This document shows positions 50,073-62,423 of a stretch of 64,000 nt of DNA, in pieces. The position numbers and the translations under genes were made by a program. The number at the start of each line of letters is the position of its first letter. The stretch's first letter is position 1. A model generated the notes under the pieces. That model saw nothing but the letters and a program-made list of their open reading frames with translations, did not search any database and was not told where the DNA came from. Source of the DNA: Streptomyces sp. NBC_01214 (lineage in GTDB: Bacteria; Actinomycetota; Actinomycetes; Streptomycetales; Streptomycetaceae); assembly GCF_026340975.1 (NCBI RefSeq), contig NZ_JAPEOS010000001.1, positions 310,001 to 374,000 of the forward strand. The letters run 5' to 3'.

Positions 50073-51366
50073 CGCCGCGCCCCCGCCGGCCGAGCAGGAC
50101 CCAGCCGCCCAGCACCGCCAGCAGCAGCGTCCCGGTGCCGAATCCGGCGCCCGCCACGATTCGCATCGTGGAGTGCCGCTCGGCGGCCTCGGCGGCCTCC
50201 GGGGCGGTGAGCCCCTCCTTGGCCGCGGCCCGGTCCTCCTCGCCCACCCCGAAGCCTCCCGCGGCCGGACCCTCCTTGTACGCGGGCGCCTTGGCCGGCG
50301 TACCGGTGACGTCCAGGCGCAGGGTCAGCGGCACGGGCACCGCGTCCTCGGTGAAGTCGGCGACCTTGGCGCCCATGGTCACCGCGACGTAGTACCAGCC
50401 CGCGACGGAGACGGGCTGCACGCTCGATGCACCCGCGAAACGGTTCTCGTACGTGACGGGCGGGGTCTTCTCCAGGGTGATCCCGGCCTGCTTGCCGTCG
50501 TACGAGGTGTCCTTGTCGGAGATCAGGCCCCGGTAGGGGCTGTAGAGGGAGACGGTGAGCCCGCCCGACGCCGAACCGTAGTTCTTCGTCATCTTCGCGG
50601 CGGCCAGCTCGGCGCCAAGGCCCAGCTGCTGCCCCCAGTCCAGCGGGACCCGGTAGAAGCGGGTCTGCCCGGGCCGCATCTCGTCGCGCCACACGCCGGC
50701 GCCCAGGGCGCGGGCGTCGTTGAAGCCGGTCCCGCCGCTGCGGGGCACCGCCTCGGTGCCCGGCAGCACGGGGGCGCCCGAGGGCCAACCGCTGGGCGCG
50801 GTGGTGGGGGCGCCCGCGCCGCGGCCGGGCTCCCGCTGGACCTTGATCTCCAGCGGCCAGGGGCTCTGGTCGTAGCCCTTGGCCGAGGTCCGCGTGACCT
50901 TGGCGTAGTACACGCCCGCGGGCGCGCAGTCCTCGTCCTCGGCGCCCCGGCGGACGCCGGCCGCGCTGATCGGGTAGGGGTCGTAGCCGAAGTTCGCCCG
51001 GCCGCCGCTCCGGGGGCAGGAACGCCCCGCGGTGGTCATGATCTCCACGTCGATGCCGTCGCCGCCGGAAACCTTCGCGCCCGCCGCGGGGCGGACCACG
51101 GCGGAGACGTAGACGTCGGACCCGTCCTTGTCGAGGACGAGCCGGTACACGCGTTCCCCCGGCCCGAGCGTGTCCCGGTAGACGTTCCCGGCCTCGATCT
51201 GCGGGGCGTCGGCCGTGGAGGGCTTGCCCTCGATCGACGTGGCGCCGTCCGCGGCCCGGTAGGTCGGGAGGGGTCCGGGCGCGGCCCCGTCGGCGTACGC
51301 GACCCCCGGCGCTCCCGCGACCATGCCCAGGGCCGCCGCCCACGCCGCCGTCCGTCCCCGAACCAT
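50059..51366 (-). CDS. Secreted, C-terminally membrane-anchored protein of unknown function
   Basis: The 435-residue protein has a signal peptide (MVRGRTAAWAAALGMVAGAP, with AYA at the cleavage site), a large extracellular part of beta-rich modules with WY-containing strands (GWYYVAVTM, GVYYAKVTR), and a C-terminal helix near 405-425 followed by Arg residues. No enzyme motif is visible. The pre-peptidase-like repeats suggest a cell-surface protein. The start may be the ATG at 51366 or the GTG three bases upstream. It overlaps the convergent kinase gene. Confidence 0.78.
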   Translation of the reverse strand: MVRGRTAAWAAALGMVAGAPGVAYADGAAPGPLPTYRAADGATSIEGKPSTADAPQIEAGNVYRDTLGPGERVYRLVLDKDGSDVYVSAVVRPAAGAKVSGGDGIDVEIMTTAGRSCPRSGGRANFGYDPYPISAAGVRRGAEDEDCAPAGVYYAKVTRTSAKGYDQSPWPLEIKVQREPGRGAGAPTTAPSGWPSGAPVLPGTEAVPRSGGTGFNDARALGAGVWRDEMRPGQTRFYRVPLDWGQQLGLGAELAAAKMTKNYGSASGGLTVSLYSPYRGLISDKDTSYDGKQAGITLEKTPPVTYENRFAGASSVQPVSVAGWYYVAVTMGAKVADFTEDAVPVPLTLRLDVTGTPAKAPAYKEGPAAGGFGVGEEDRAAAKEGLTAPEAAEAAERHSTMRIVAGAGFGTGTLLLAVLGGWVLLGRRGRGATSA

Positions 51367-51438
51367 CACGCCCACCCCGAATTTGCTTGCGCAAGCCAAA
51401 TCTTTACATAACGGAAGTTTTCGTTACAGAGCAGCACA

Positions 51439-51468
51439 AAGCCCCGACCGCAGCGGCAGCCGGGGCTT
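51439..51468. terminator. Hairpin terminator
   Basis: AAGCCCCG (51439-51446) pairs with CGGGGCTT (51461-51468). It lies downstream of the small DLW-39 gene (-) and upstream of the secreted-protein gene. Confidence 0.65.
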
Positions 51469-51488
51469 CATGGGATCAGCCTTGGGTC

Positions 51489-51623
51489 TCACACACCGGA
51501 ACCAGAGGGCACGGAGTCAGTTGCCTCCGTCCACAGGTCCTGCTCGGCGCGGTCCGCCTGGATCTGGCGGTACACGAGGAGCCCGCCGATGGCGGCCAGT
51601 GCGACCAGGAGCAGCTTCTTCAC
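51489..51623 (-). CDS. DLW-39 family small membrane protein
   Basis: The 44-residue protein begins (V)KKLLLVALAAIGGLL, one membrane helix, and continues with QADRAEQDLWTEAT, which contains the DLW motif that names this actinobacterial family. GTG start at 51623. Its function is unknown. It is a conserved neighbour of tRNA-Ile near the gyr genes. Confidence 0.85.
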   Translation of the reverse strand: MKKLLLVALAAIGGLLVYRQIQADRAEQDLWTEATDSVPSGSGV

Positions 51624-51728
51624 CGCGCGACCTCGTCTTTCGTTGACGTAGGGGACTTCTGGCGCCCAACAATACACACCGACCGATACCGATCGGTGAC
51701 CTGGCGGTCCACCAACTGGCCCAACGAA

Positions 51729-51760
51729 GAAGACCCCCAGGCCTTGGCCTGGGGGTCTTC
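51729..51760. terminator. 15-bp hairpin terminator after tRNA-Ile
   Basis: GAAGACCCCCAGGCC and its exact complement face each other around TT at 51729-51760, immediately downstream (on the minus strand) of the tRNA-Ile gene. Confidence 0.85.
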
Positions 51761-51767
51761 GACACTG

Positions 51768-51841
51768 TGGGGCTAACAGGATTTGAACCTGTGGCCTCAT
51801 CCTTATCAGGGATGCGCTCTAACCAACTGAGCTATAGCCCC
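51768..51841 (-). tRNA. tRNA-Ile (anticodon GAT)
   Basis: The 74 bases on the minus strand start GGGGCTATAGCTCAG, contain the anticodon GAT within CCCTGATAAGG and the T-arm ACAGGTTCAAATCCTGT. The acceptor stem is perfectly paired. CCA is not encoded. It lies downstream of the gyrA/DUF3566 block, the standard position in streptomycetes. Confidence 0.96.
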
Positions 51842-51959
51842 ATCCGCGCTGCGCGCTGACTCCTGAAGATTAGCGCACAGACCCGGTCAGGCCAAAATCC
51901 GTTGTCCGGGGGCGTCTGCGCAGGTCATCCGACCCGTCGCGGGCGCCCGGACACGGGGC

Positions 51960-52592
51960 CTACTCGTCCTCGGCGAGGGTGAGCTCCACACCGCCGACGA
52001 AGCCCGCCGACAGGTTGTAGATGAACGCACCCAGCGTCGCCAGTGCCGTCGCCAGCACCACGTCGATCACCGCGATGACCGACGTGAAGATCAGAACGCG
52101 CGGCAGCGACAGGAACGACTGGAGGTCGAAGCCGTTGCCCTCGTTCGAACCGGTCGCCTCGCTGATCGTGCCGCCGACGGTCGAGAAGACGCCCATCGCG
52201 TCCATGACCATCCACAGCACAGCCGCCGCCACGATCGTGCAGATGCCGAGCGCGATCGACAGCAGGAAGCTGACCTTCATGACCGACCACGGGTCGGCCT
52301 TGGCCACCCGCAGCCGCGCCTTGCGCGTGCGGGGGGCCGTACGGACCCCCGTGCGCGGCTTGCGCTGCGCGCCCGTCCCCGCGCCCCCCTGCGCCGTCCC
52401 GGGGCCCGAGGGCGCCGGATAGGCCTGCGGAGGGTGGTACGGCTGTGCGGGCTTGTCCTGGCCGGCGTCCGCGCCGACCGACGACTTCGGACCTCGAGTG
52501 TCCGTCACGGTTCCCCCCTGGGAGTCCGCGGCAGGGCCACGGGCACCGTTCGCTCCAGTCTTGGCCGGTCCGGCGCCCGTGGCTCCACTCAC
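51960..52592 (-). CDS. DUF3566 membrane protein
   Basis: The 210-residue protein has a long disordered Pro/Gly/Ala-rich N-terminus (1-85), a basic segment, then a DUF3566 domain with two membrane helices (about 105-135 and 165-195) starting at ADPWSVMKVSFLLS. It is the gene directly after gyrA (3-base gap) in most actinobacteria. Its function is unknown, though the coupling with gyrase is strongly conserved. GTG start at 52592. Confidence 0.9.
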   Translation of the reverse strand: MSGATGAGPAKTGANGARGPAADSQGGTVTDTRGPKSSVGADAGQDKPAQPYHPPQAYPAPSGPGTAQGGAGTGAQRKPRTGVRTAPRTRKARLRVAKADPWSVMKVSFLLSIALGICTIVAAAVLWMVMDAMGVFSTVGGTISEATGSNEGNGFDLQSFLSLPRVLIFTSVIAVIDVVLATALATLGAFIYNLSAGFVGGVELTLAEDE

Positions 52593-52595
52593 GAC

Positions 52596-55214
52596 TTACT
52601 CCTCGTGCTCCCCGGCCGAGGGCTGCGTGCCCTCGGCGGCCTCGGCGACCTGTCCGTCGGCCACCTCGGTGTCGTTCTCGTCGGCCTCGACCTCGTCAGC
52701 TTCCTGACCGGCCTCGGCGTTCCGGGCGATGCCGACCACGGCATCGCGCTTGCCCAGGTTGATCAGCTGGACGCCCATGGTGTCACGGCCGGTCTCCCTG
52801 ACTTCGTTGACGCGCGTGCGAATCACACCACCGCTGAGCGTGATGGCGAGAATCTCGTCGCTCTCGTCGACCACGAGCGCTCCGACGAGCGATCCGCGGT
52901 CCTCCACGATCTTGGCGGCCTTGATGCCCAGACCGCCACGGCCCTGGACGCGGTACTCGTCGACCGGCGTCCGCTTGGCGTAGCCGCCGTCGGTCGCGGT
53001 GAAGACGAACGTACCCGGCCTCACAACGTTCATGGAGAGCAGTTCGTCACCTTCTCGGAAACTCATGCCCTTCACGCCCGAGGTGGCGCGGCCCATCGGG
53101 CGCAGCGCGTCGTCGGTCGCCGTGAAGCGGATCGACTGCGCCTTCTTGCTGATCAGCAGCAGGTCGTCCTCGGCGGACACCAGCTCCGCACCGATCAGCT
53201 CGTCAGCAGTGCCGTCGGCGCCGTCGGCGCCGGTCTCCCGGAGGTTGATCGCGATGACGCCGCCCGAGCGGGGCGAGTCGTAGTCCTTGAGCGCCGTCTT
53301 CTTCACCAGGCCGCCCTTGGTGGCCAGGATCAGGTAGGGCGCCGCCTCGTAGTCGCGGATCGCGAGGATCTGGGCGATCTTCTCGTCCGGCTGGAAGGCC
53401 AGCAGGTTCGCCACGTGCTGCCCGCGGGCGTCACGGCCGGCGTCCGGCAGCTCGTACGCCTTGGACCGGTAGACCCGGCCCTTGTTCGTGAAGAAGAGCA
53501 GCCAGTGGTGCGTGGTGGACACGAAGAAGTGGTCGACCAGGTCGTCCTGCTTCAGCTTGGTGCCGCGCACGCCCTTACCGCCGCGCTTCTGCGAGCGGTA
53601 GTCCTCGGTCTTGGTGCGCTTGACGTAGCCGCCGTGCGTGATCGTGACGACGATGTCCTCTTCGGCGATCAGGTCCTCGATGGACATGTCACCGTCGAAG
53701 GGCACCAGCTTGGAGCGCCGGTCGTCGCCGAACTTCTCGACGATCGCCGCCAGTTCCTCGCTGACGATGGAGCGCTGGCGCTCCTCCGAGGCCAGGATGG
53801 CGTTGTACTCGTTGATCTTCGCCTGGAGCTCGTCGTGCTCGGCGACGATCTTCTGCCGCTCCAGGGCCGCCAGGCGGCGGAGCTGCATCTCCAGGATCGC
53901 GTTCGCCTGGATCTCGTCGATCTCCAGGAGGCCCATCAGGCCCTCGCGCGCGATCTCGACCGTGTTGCTGCGCCGGATGAGGGCGATGACCTCGTCGATC
54001 GCGTCCAGCGCCTTGAGCAGACCGCGCAGGATGTGGGCGCGCTCCTCCGCCTTGCGCAGGCGGAACTTCGTGCGCCGGACGATGACCTCGATCTGGTGCG
54101 TCACCCAGTGGCGGATGAACGCGTCGATCGACAGCGTGCGCGGCACGCCGTCCACCAGCGCCAGCATGTTGGCGCCGAAGTTGGTCTGCAGCTCGGTGTG
54201 CTTGTAAAGGTTGTTCAGCACGACCTTGGCGACGGCGTCGCGCTTGAGGACGATCACCAGGCGCTGGCCGGTCCGCGACGAGGTCTCGTCACGGACGTCG
54301 GCGATGCCGCCGACCTTGCCGTCCTTCACCAGGTCCGCGATCTTCTGCGCGAGGTTGTCGGGGTTGGTCTGGTACGGGAGCTCCGTGACCACCAGGCACT
54401 GGCGGTTCTGGATCTCCTCGACCTCCACCACCGCGCGCATCGTGATGGAGCCGCGACCGGTCCGGTACGCCTCCTCGATGCCCTTGCGGCCCACGACCAG
54501 GGCGCCCGACGGGAAGTCCGGGCCCTTGATCCGCTCGATCAGCGCGTCCTGGAGCTCCTCGTGCGTGGCCTCCGGGTGCTCCAGCGCCCACTGGGCACCG
54601 GCCGCGACCTCGCGGAGGTTGTGCGGCGGAATGTTGGTGGCCATGCCGACCGCGATGCCGGCGCTGCCGTTGACCAGCAGGTTCGGGAAGCGCGCCGGCA
54701 GGACGGTGGGCTCCTGGTTGCGGCCGTCGTAGTTGTCCTGGAAGTCGACGGTCTCCTCGTCGATGTCCCGGAGCATCTCCATGGCCTGCGGCATGAGCTT
54801 GCACTCGGTGTAGCGCATCGCGGCCGCCGGGTCGTTGCCCGGGGAGCCGAAGTTGCCGTTGGAGTCCACCAGCGGCATGCGCATCGACCACGGCTGGGCC
54901 AGGCGGACCAGGGCGTCGTAGATGGAGCTGTCACCGTGCGGGTGGTAGGTGCCCATGACGTCGCCGACGACGCGGGCGCACTTGTAGAAGCCCTTCTCGG
55001 GCCGGTAGCCGCCGTCGTACATCGCGTACAGCACGCGGCGGTGCACCGGCTTGAGGCCGTCGCGCACGTCCGGCAGGGCGCGCGAGACGATGACGGACAT
55101 CGCGTAGTCGAGGTAGGAGCGCTGCATCTCCGTCTCGAGCCCGACGGGCTCGATGCGCAGCACGGGCTGCTCCTCCGCGGCGTTCTCTGCGGTGGGGGTG
55201 GTTTCGTCGGCCAT
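52596..55214 (-). CDS. gyrA: DNA gyrase subunit A
   Basis: The 872-residue cutting subunit of gyrase introduces negative supercoils together with GyrB. The N-terminal winged-helix/tower region has [17 protein letters not shown] and the active-site Tyr in AAMRYTE. The quinolone-determining segment is [19 protein letters not shown], with Ser and Asp at the usual sites (susceptible-type). The C-terminal DNA-wrapping domain includes the GyrA-box-like QKRGGKG. An acidic tail ends the protein. It follows gyrB by 43 bases. Confidence 0.98.
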   Translation of the reverse strand: MADETTPTAENAAEEQPVLRIEPVGLETEMQRSYLDYAMSVIVSRALPDVRDGLKPVHRRVLYAMYDGGYRPEKGFYKCARVVGDVMGTYHPHGDSSIYDALVRLAQPWSMRMPLVDSNGNFGSPGNDPAAAMRYTECKLMPQAMEMLRDIDEETVDFQDNYDGRNQEPTVLPARFPNLLVNGSAGIAVGMATNIPPHNLREVAAGAQWALEHPEATHEELQDALIERIKGPDFPSGALVVGRKGIEEAYRTGRGSITMRAVVEVEEIQNRQCLVVTELPYQTNPDNLAQKIADLVKDGKVGGIADVRDETSSRTGQRLVIVLKRDAVAKVVLNNLYKHTELQTNFGANMLALVDGVPRTLSIDAFIRHWVTHQIEVIVRRTKFRLRKAEERAHILRGLLKALDAIDEVIALIRRSNTVEIAREGLMGLLEIDEIQANAILEMQLRRLAALERQKIVAEHDELQAKINEYNAILASEERQRSIVSEELAAIVEKFGDDRRSKLVPFDGDMSIEDLIAEEDIVVTITHGGYVKRTKTEDYRSQKRGGKGVRGTKLKQDDLVDHFFVSTTHHWLLFFTNKGRVYRSKAYELPDAGRDARGQHVANLLAFQPDEKIAQILAIRDYEAAPYLILATKGGLVKKTALKDYDSPRSGGVIAINLRETGADGADGTADELIGAELVSAEDDLLLISKKAQSIRFTATDDALRPMGRATSGVKGMSFREGDELLSMNVVRPGTFVFTATDGGYAKRTPVDEYRVQGRGGLGIKAAKIVEDRGSLVGALVVDESDEILAITLSGGVIRTRVNEVRETGRDTMGVQLINLGKRDAVVGIARNAEAGQEADEVEADENDTEVADGQVAEAAEGTQPSAGEHEE

Positions 55215-55257
55215 TGCTGGTCAGAAATCCTTTCAGGCGGCGGTCAGCGGAGCCGAC

Positions 55258-57562
<2,305 letters not shown>

Positions 57563-58096
57563 TCACCCGTAGGTGTCGCCCGGTCCCTTGCTGCCCGGCG
57601 CCCGCCACGGCCCGTAGCCCTTCGGCCGTCCGCCGGGCCCCTGGACCTTGATCAGACGTACGGTGCCCTGCCCCAGATCCGCGTTCAGCCGCGCGACCAG
57701 CTGCGGAGCCAGCAGCTTCAGCTGTGCCGCCCACGCCGAGGAATCGCAGCGCACGACAAGCTCACGGTCCTCGTAGCGTTCCGGTTCACAGTGGGCCGCG
57801 ATCTCCGGGCCGACGATCTCCGGCCAGCGCTCCATCACGCCGGCCACCGCCATCGGCATCTCCCAGCCGCGTTCGGTGCGCAGCCGGTCCAGCGCCGCCA
57901 TGAGCGGCATCGGGTCCCGGCCGTCCGCGCGGGCTCCCGAGCGCAGCCCCGGCTGCTGGCGCTTCTTCCCGCCGGCCGCGTTGCCCCGGGCCCGCGCCTG
58001 CTCGCGCGCCGCCGCGAGGGCCTGGCGCGCGAGGTCCACCCCGGAGGCCTCCGGGGTCCTGCGACCCTCCTGCGGGTCCTTGGCGTGCTCGTTCAC
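57563..58096 (-). CDS. DUF721/DciA-family protein
   Basis: The 177-residue protein has a disordered basic N-terminus (1-65) followed by the DUF721 (DciA) domain with [27 protein letters not shown] and a [17 protein letters not shown] helix. DciA loads the replicative helicase in bacteria without DnaC, consistent with its place in the origin operon. GTG start overlapping the recF stop (GTGA). The C-terminal tail is Gly/Lys-rich. Confidence 0.88.
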   Translation of the reverse strand: MNEHAKDPQEGRRTPEASGVDLARQALAAAREQARARGNAAGGKKRQQPGLRSGARADGRDPMPLMAALDRLRTERGWEMPMAVAGVMERWPEIVGPEIAAHCEPERYEDRELVVRCDSSAWAAQLKLLAPQLVARLNADLGQGTVRLIKVQGPGGRPKGYGPWRAPGSKGPGDTYG

Positions 58097-59229
58097 AGCC
58101 GGGTCACCTCACCGCCGGACACCCCGAACCGCGTCCCCACCAGCACCCCCGGGACGTCGTCGTCGACCGCCGCCGTCACCAGTACCTGCTCGCCCGGGGC
58201 CACCAGCTCCGCCAGCCGCTCCCGGCGCCGCGCGTCCAGCTCGGCGAACACGTCGTCGAGGATCAGCACCGGCTCGCTGCCCTCCGAGCGCAGCAGCTCG
58301 TAGGAGGCCAGCCGGAGCGCCAGCGCGTACGACCACGATTCCCCGTGGCTCGCGTACCCCTTCGCGGGCAGCTCCCCGAGCCGCAGCACCACGTCGTCGC
58401 GGTGCGGTCCCACCAGGGTCACACCGCGCTCGATCTCCTGCTTGCGCACCTCGGCCAGCGCGGTCAGCAGCACCTCGTAGAGGGCCTCGCGGGTGCGCGC
58501 CGCGCCGCCGTCCACCGGCTCGCCGGCCGAGGACTTGTACGCCAGCCCCAGCGGGCCGCCGCCGGGTGCGAGCTGCTCGTAGGCCTTGTCCGCCAGGGGC
58601 AGCAGGGTCGCGATCAGATCCAGCCGCTGCGCGAGCAGCTCCGCGCCCGCGCGGGCGAGGTGCTGGTCCCACACGTCGAGGGTGGAGAGGTCCAGGGAGC
58701 GGCCGCCGTGCCGGCGGGCCATCGCCGCCGACTTCAGCAAGGTGTTGCGCTGCTTGAGCACCCGCTCGTAGTCGGAGCGGACCGCGGCCATCCGCGGCGA
58801 GCGCGCCGTGACCAGCTCGTCCAGGAACCGCCGTCGCTCGCCCGGGTCGCCCTTGACCAGGGCCAGGTCCTCCGGCGCGAACAGCACCGACCGTATGATC
58901 CCCAGCACGTCCCGCGGCCTGACCTGCGAGGACCGGTTGATCCGGGCCCGGTTCGCCCGGCCGGGATTGAGCTCCAGCTCCACCAGCTGCTGCCGCTCGC
59001 CCTGGGTGACGGCCGCGCGGATGATCGCCCGGTCCGCGCCCATCCGCACGAGCGGGGCGTCCGAGGAGACCCGGTGGCTGCCGAGGGTCGCCAGGTAGCC
59101 GATCGCCTCGACGAGGTTGGTCTTCCCCTGTCCGTTGGGGCCCACGAAAGCGGTGACGCCCGGGTCGAGGGGAACCTCGGCCCGGGCGTACGAGCGGAAG
59201 TCGGCCAATGAGAGATGCGAAACGTGCAT
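58093..59229 (-). CDS. recF: DNA replication/repair protein RecF
   Basis: The 378-residue SMC-like ATPase helps load RecA at gaps. Walker A is in [17 protein letters not shown], the ABC signature region in [15 protein letters not shown], and Walker B in [13 protein letters not shown]. The ATG at 59229 ([14 protein letters not shown]) is preceded by GGGGGAGG. It sits in the standard order after gnd. Confidence 0.97.
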   Translation of the reverse strand: MHVSHLSLADFRSYARAEVPLDPGVTAFVGPNGQGKTNLVEAIGYLATLGSHRVSSDAPLVRMGADRAIIRAAVTQGERQQLVELELNPGRANRARINRSSQVRPRDVLGIIRSVLFAPEDLALVKGDPGERRRFLDELVTARSPRMAAVRSDYERVLKQRNTLLKSAAMARRHGGRSLDLSTLDVWDQHLARAGAELLAQRLDLIATLLPLADKAYEQLAPGGGPLGLAYKSSAGEPVDGGAARTREALYEVLLTALAEVRKQEIERGVTLVGPHRDDVVLRLGELPAKGYASHGESWSYALALRLASYELLRSEGSEPVLILDDVFAELDARRRERLAELVAPGEQVLVTAAVDDDVPGVLVGTRFGVSGGEVTRL

Positions 59230-59295
59230 GCGGCGCCGACCTCCCCCGGCTTCCAACTACTCGCTGTGGTGCTGTACCGCTGTACCGCTGCGGTG

Positions 59296-60171
59296 CTACT
59301 TCTTCTCGACCGCGTGGCCGCCGAACTGGTTGCGCAGCGCGGCGATCATCTTCATCTGCGGGGAGTCGTCCTGCCGCGAGGCGAAGCGCGCGAAGAGCGA
59401 CGCGGTGATCGCGGGCAGCGGCACGGCGTTGTCGATCGCCGCCTCCACCGTCCAGCGTCCCTCGCCGGAGTCCTGCGCGAAGCCGCGCAGCTGCTCCAGG
59501 TGCTCGTCCTCGTCGAGGGCGTTCACGGCCAGGTCCAGCAGCCAGGAGCGGATGACGGTGCCCTCCTGCCAGGAACGGAAGACCTCACGGACGTCGGTGA
59601 CCGAGTCCACCTTCTCCAGGAGCTCCCAGCCCTCGGCGTAGGCCTGCATCATGGCGTACTCGATGCCGTTGTGGACCATCTTCGCGAAGTGGCCCGCGCC
59701 GACCTTGCCCGCGTGCACGGCGCCGAACTCGCCCTCGGGCTTGAGGGCGTCGAAGACCGGCTGTACGCGGGCCACGTCCTCGGCGGCGCCGCCGTACATG
59801 AGCGCGTAGCCGTTCTCCAGGCCCCACACGCCGCCGGAGACACCGCAGTCGACGAAGCCGATGCCCTTGGCCTTCAGCTCCTCGGCGTGCTTCTCGTCGT
59901 CGGTCCAGCGGGAGTTCCCGCCGTCGACGACGACGTCACCGGGCGACAGCAGCTCGGCGAGCTCGTCGACGGTGGACTGGGTGGCCGCACCGGCCGGGAC
60001 CATGACCCACACGACGCGGGGGGCCTGCAGGCTGTCCACAAGCTCCTGCAGGCTGTGGACATCCGCGAGGTCCGGGTTGCGGTCGTATCCGATGACGGTG
60101 TGGCCTGCGCGGCGGATGCGCTCGCGCATGTTGCCGCCCATCTTGCCGAGACCGACGAGACCAAGCTCCAT
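59296..60171 (-). CDS. gnd: 6-phosphogluconate dehydrogenase (short, NAD-binding type)
   Basis: The 291-residue enzyme oxidatively decarboxylates 6-phosphogluconate. It has the N-terminal Rossmann motif GLVGLGKMGGNM, substrate motifs DGGNSRWTDD and GVSGGVWGLENGYALM, the catalytic Lys in KMVHNGIEYAMMQ, and a shortened C-terminal domain, as in the GntZ-like/NAD-preferring group. Insertion of gnd between dnaN and recF is a known Streptomyces peculiarity. Confidence 0.95.
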   Translation of the reverse strand: MELGLVGLGKMGGNMRERIRRAGHTVIGYDRNPDLADVHSLQELVDSLQAPRVVWVMVPAGAATQSTVDELAELLSPGDVVVDGGNSRWTDDEKHAEELKAKGIGFVDCGVSGGVWGLENGYALMYGGAAEDVARVQPVFDALKPEGEFGAVHAGKVGAGHFAKMVHNGIEYAMMQAYAEGWELLEKVDSVTDVREVFRSWQEGTVIRSWLLDLAVNALDEDEHLEQLRGFAQDSGEGRWTVEAAIDNAVPLPAITASLFARFASRQDDSPQMKMIAALRNQFGGHAVEKK

Positions 60172-60357
60172 CAGGTGGTTCCTTAAGCGTTGTGGCCGTC
60201 TTTGCCGGGGCTTCCCCGGCCGTGTCCTCGCCGGACGCGCAGGGGGTCGCCCACCGGATCCGAGCCTACGCCGGGCCGTGGCGGCGGGCCTTGCGGGCGC
60301 TCCATGGCGGCCCGTCCGGCTCAGCCGGTTTTCCCGGCGCGCTCCCCAGCCTGTGGA

Positions 60358-60404
60358 CGACGTCGGGCCCGGTCCCGCTGCGTGCGAGACCGGGCCCGAC
60401 GTCG
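60358..60404. terminator. 17-bp hairpin after dnaN
   Basis: CGACGTCGGGCCCGGTC (60358-60374) pairs perfectly with 60388-60404 around a 13-base loop. It lies 13 bases after the dnaN stop and should end the dnaN transcript before gnd. The rest of the 245-base gap contains no gene. Confidence 0.8.
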
Positions 60405-60416
60405 ACAGGTGGAACG

Positions 60417-61547
60417 TCAGCCGGACAGGCGCACCGGCATGATCAGGTACTTGTAGGCCTCGTCGGCCTCCGCGTCGATCGCCGGGCGGCCGCTGAGCAG
60501 CGCGGGCTTGGTCGACGTGGTGAAGCTGAGCTGCGCCACCGGGGAGGCGATCGCGCTCAGGCCGTCCAGCAGGAAGGTCGGGTTGAAGGCGATCGAGATG
60601 TCGTCGCCGTCCAGCTGGGCGTCGACCCTTTCCACAGCCTGTGCGTCGTCGGAGGAGCCGGCCTCCAGGATCAGCACGCCCTTCTCGAAGCTGAGGCGGA
60701 CCGGGGTGTTGCGCTCGGCCACCAGGGCCACGCGCTTGACGGCCTCGACGAAGGGCGCGGTCTCGATCACCGCGATCGAGTTGAACTCCGTCGGGAACAG
60801 CGTCCGGTACTTGGGCAGGTCGCCTTCGAGCAGCCGGGTGGTGGTGCGGCGGCCGGCGCCCTCGAAACCGATCAGGCCTTCGCCCGCACCGGAGCCGGAC
60901 AGCGCCAGGGTGACCGTGTCACCGCTGGTCAGCGAGTTGGCGATCTCCTGGAGCGTCTTGGCGGGCACCAGGGCCACGGCCGACGCGTCCGGGTTCTCCG
61001 GCTTCCACAGGAACTCGCGGACCGCGAAGCGGTAGCGGTCGGTGGAGGCCAGGGTGACGCGGTCGCCCTCGATCTCGATGCGGACACCGGTCAGCACCGG
61101 CAGCGTGTCGTCACGGCCGGCGGCAGTGGCGACCTGCTTGGCGGCGGAGGCGAAGACCTCACCGGCCACGGTGCCGGTCGCGGTCGGCATCTGCGGCAGT
61201 GCCGGGTACTCCTCCACGGGCAGGGTGTGGAGGGTGAAGCGCGAGGAGCCGCAGACCACGGTCGCCCGTACACCGTCTGTGGAAATCTCCACCGGCCGGT
61301 TGGGGAGGGCGCGGCAGATGTCGGCGAGCAGCCGGCCGGAGACCAGGACGGTGCCGTCCTCCTCGACGTCCGCCTCGACGGAGACCCGGGCCGAGACCTC
61401 GTAGTCGAAGCCGGAGAGGCTCAAAGTGCCCTCCTCGGCCTTCAGCAGCAGGCCCGCGAGAACGGGCACCGGCGGCCGGGCCGGGAGGCTACGGGCGGCC
61501 CAAGCCACCGCCTCCGCGAGTACGTCGCGCTCCACCCGGATCTTCAC
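60417..61547 (-). CDS. dnaN: DNA polymerase III beta subunit (sliding clamp)
   Basis: The 376-residue clamp has three repeated beta domains: it begins MKIRVERDVLAEAVAWAARSLPARPP and ends with the conserved KYLIMPVRL. GTG start at 61547. It lies downstream of dnaA on the same strand, with oriC in between, as in all streptomycetes. Confidence 0.98.
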   Translation of the reverse strand: MKIRVERDVLAEAVAWAARSLPARPPVPVLAGLLLKAEEGTLSLSGFDYEVSARVSVEADVEEDGTVLVSGRLLADICRALPNRPVEISTDGVRATVVCGSSRFTLHTLPVEEYPALPQMPTATGTVAGEVFASAAKQVATAAGRDDTLPVLTGVRIEIEGDRVTLASTDRYRFAVREFLWKPENPDASAVALVPAKTLQEIANSLTSGDTVTLALSGSGAGEGLIGFEGAGRRTTTRLLEGDLPKYRTLFPTEFNSIAVIETAPFVEAVKRVALVAERNTPVRLSFEKGVLILEAGSSDDAQAVERVDAQLDGDDISIAFNPTFLLDGLSAIASPVAQLSFTTSTKPALLSGRPAIDAEADEAYKYLIMPVRLSG

Positions 61548-62423
61548 CGGAACCGCCTCCTGCTGTTGCTCGCTCGTCTGCCGGCCTTCGTCGTCGGCTC
61601 GTCGATGCCTCGACCGATGCCGGGGACCAGTCTGACGTACGGCGCCGACACTCGGTGCGGCTGGCGGTCAAGTCGGGAGCGAGGCGTCGGGGCGGGCGAT
61701 CGACGAGTTGTGCACAGGACCCGCTTGAAAACCGAAACCGGCCTAACTCTCTATGGGGGTAGTAGTAGGGCCTGTGGAAACGGTGGATAAGCCCGTTTTC
61801 GCAGGTCAACCCCGGTTTTTTATCCACCGACCCTGTGGGCGACACCGGTGGACAACCCCGTGTCCCTGTGGAGAACAAAAAGTTCTGCACAGGCTGTCCC
61901 CAGGTGACCCCGATTACTCCACAGGTGTGTCCCCAGCTTTCCCCCGGTACTCCACAACCCAAACGTCTACATCCGTGTGACGGCTTTCACTCCGGGCGGT
62001 GAGAGGGGGTGGTGTGTTGCCGAACAGTGGACAAGGGTGTGGAGAAGCCCGCGCATCCTGTGCACAGGACGTGGAAACCTGTGGGCCGACGGTGGACAAC
62101 GCCGTGGACAGGGCTGTGGACGAAATATTTGTCCACAGCCTGTGGATGACGTTTGTGCACAATTCCACAGGGGTCTGACCAGCCCTGATGGAGCCTCACC
62201 CCGCACGCCTGTGGACAGATTGTGGGTGACGCGACCCGTCCCCAGGGTGTGGACGGAAGAAAGTCTCCCAATCTGTGGATGACTTGCTCCACAGGGGGCG
62301 TATTCGAACAGGTCAGGGGCGCGCGAACGAAGAAGGGCGCCCCCGTTGTGGACCGGGAGCGCCCTCTGGAAGCGTGTGAAGGAGCCCTGGAGCGGCCCCG
62401 AACCGGGTGTCGGGGGGCCGCGC
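61548..62423. other. oriC: Chromosomal replication origin (oriC) between dnaN and dnaA
   Basis: This 876-base gap contains about twenty sequences close to the Streptomyces DnaA box (TTGTCCACA), in both orientations, from about 61770 to 62350. The only exact copy I found is at 62129-62137. One-mismatch or near copies include GGTGGACAA near 61847 and 62091, AGTGGACAA near 62026, TTGTGCACA near 62153 and TGTGGACAG near 62210. No gene is present. Its size, position and box density match oriC of linear Streptomyces chromosomes. The dnaN and dnaA promoters must also lie at its two ends. Confidence 0.95.
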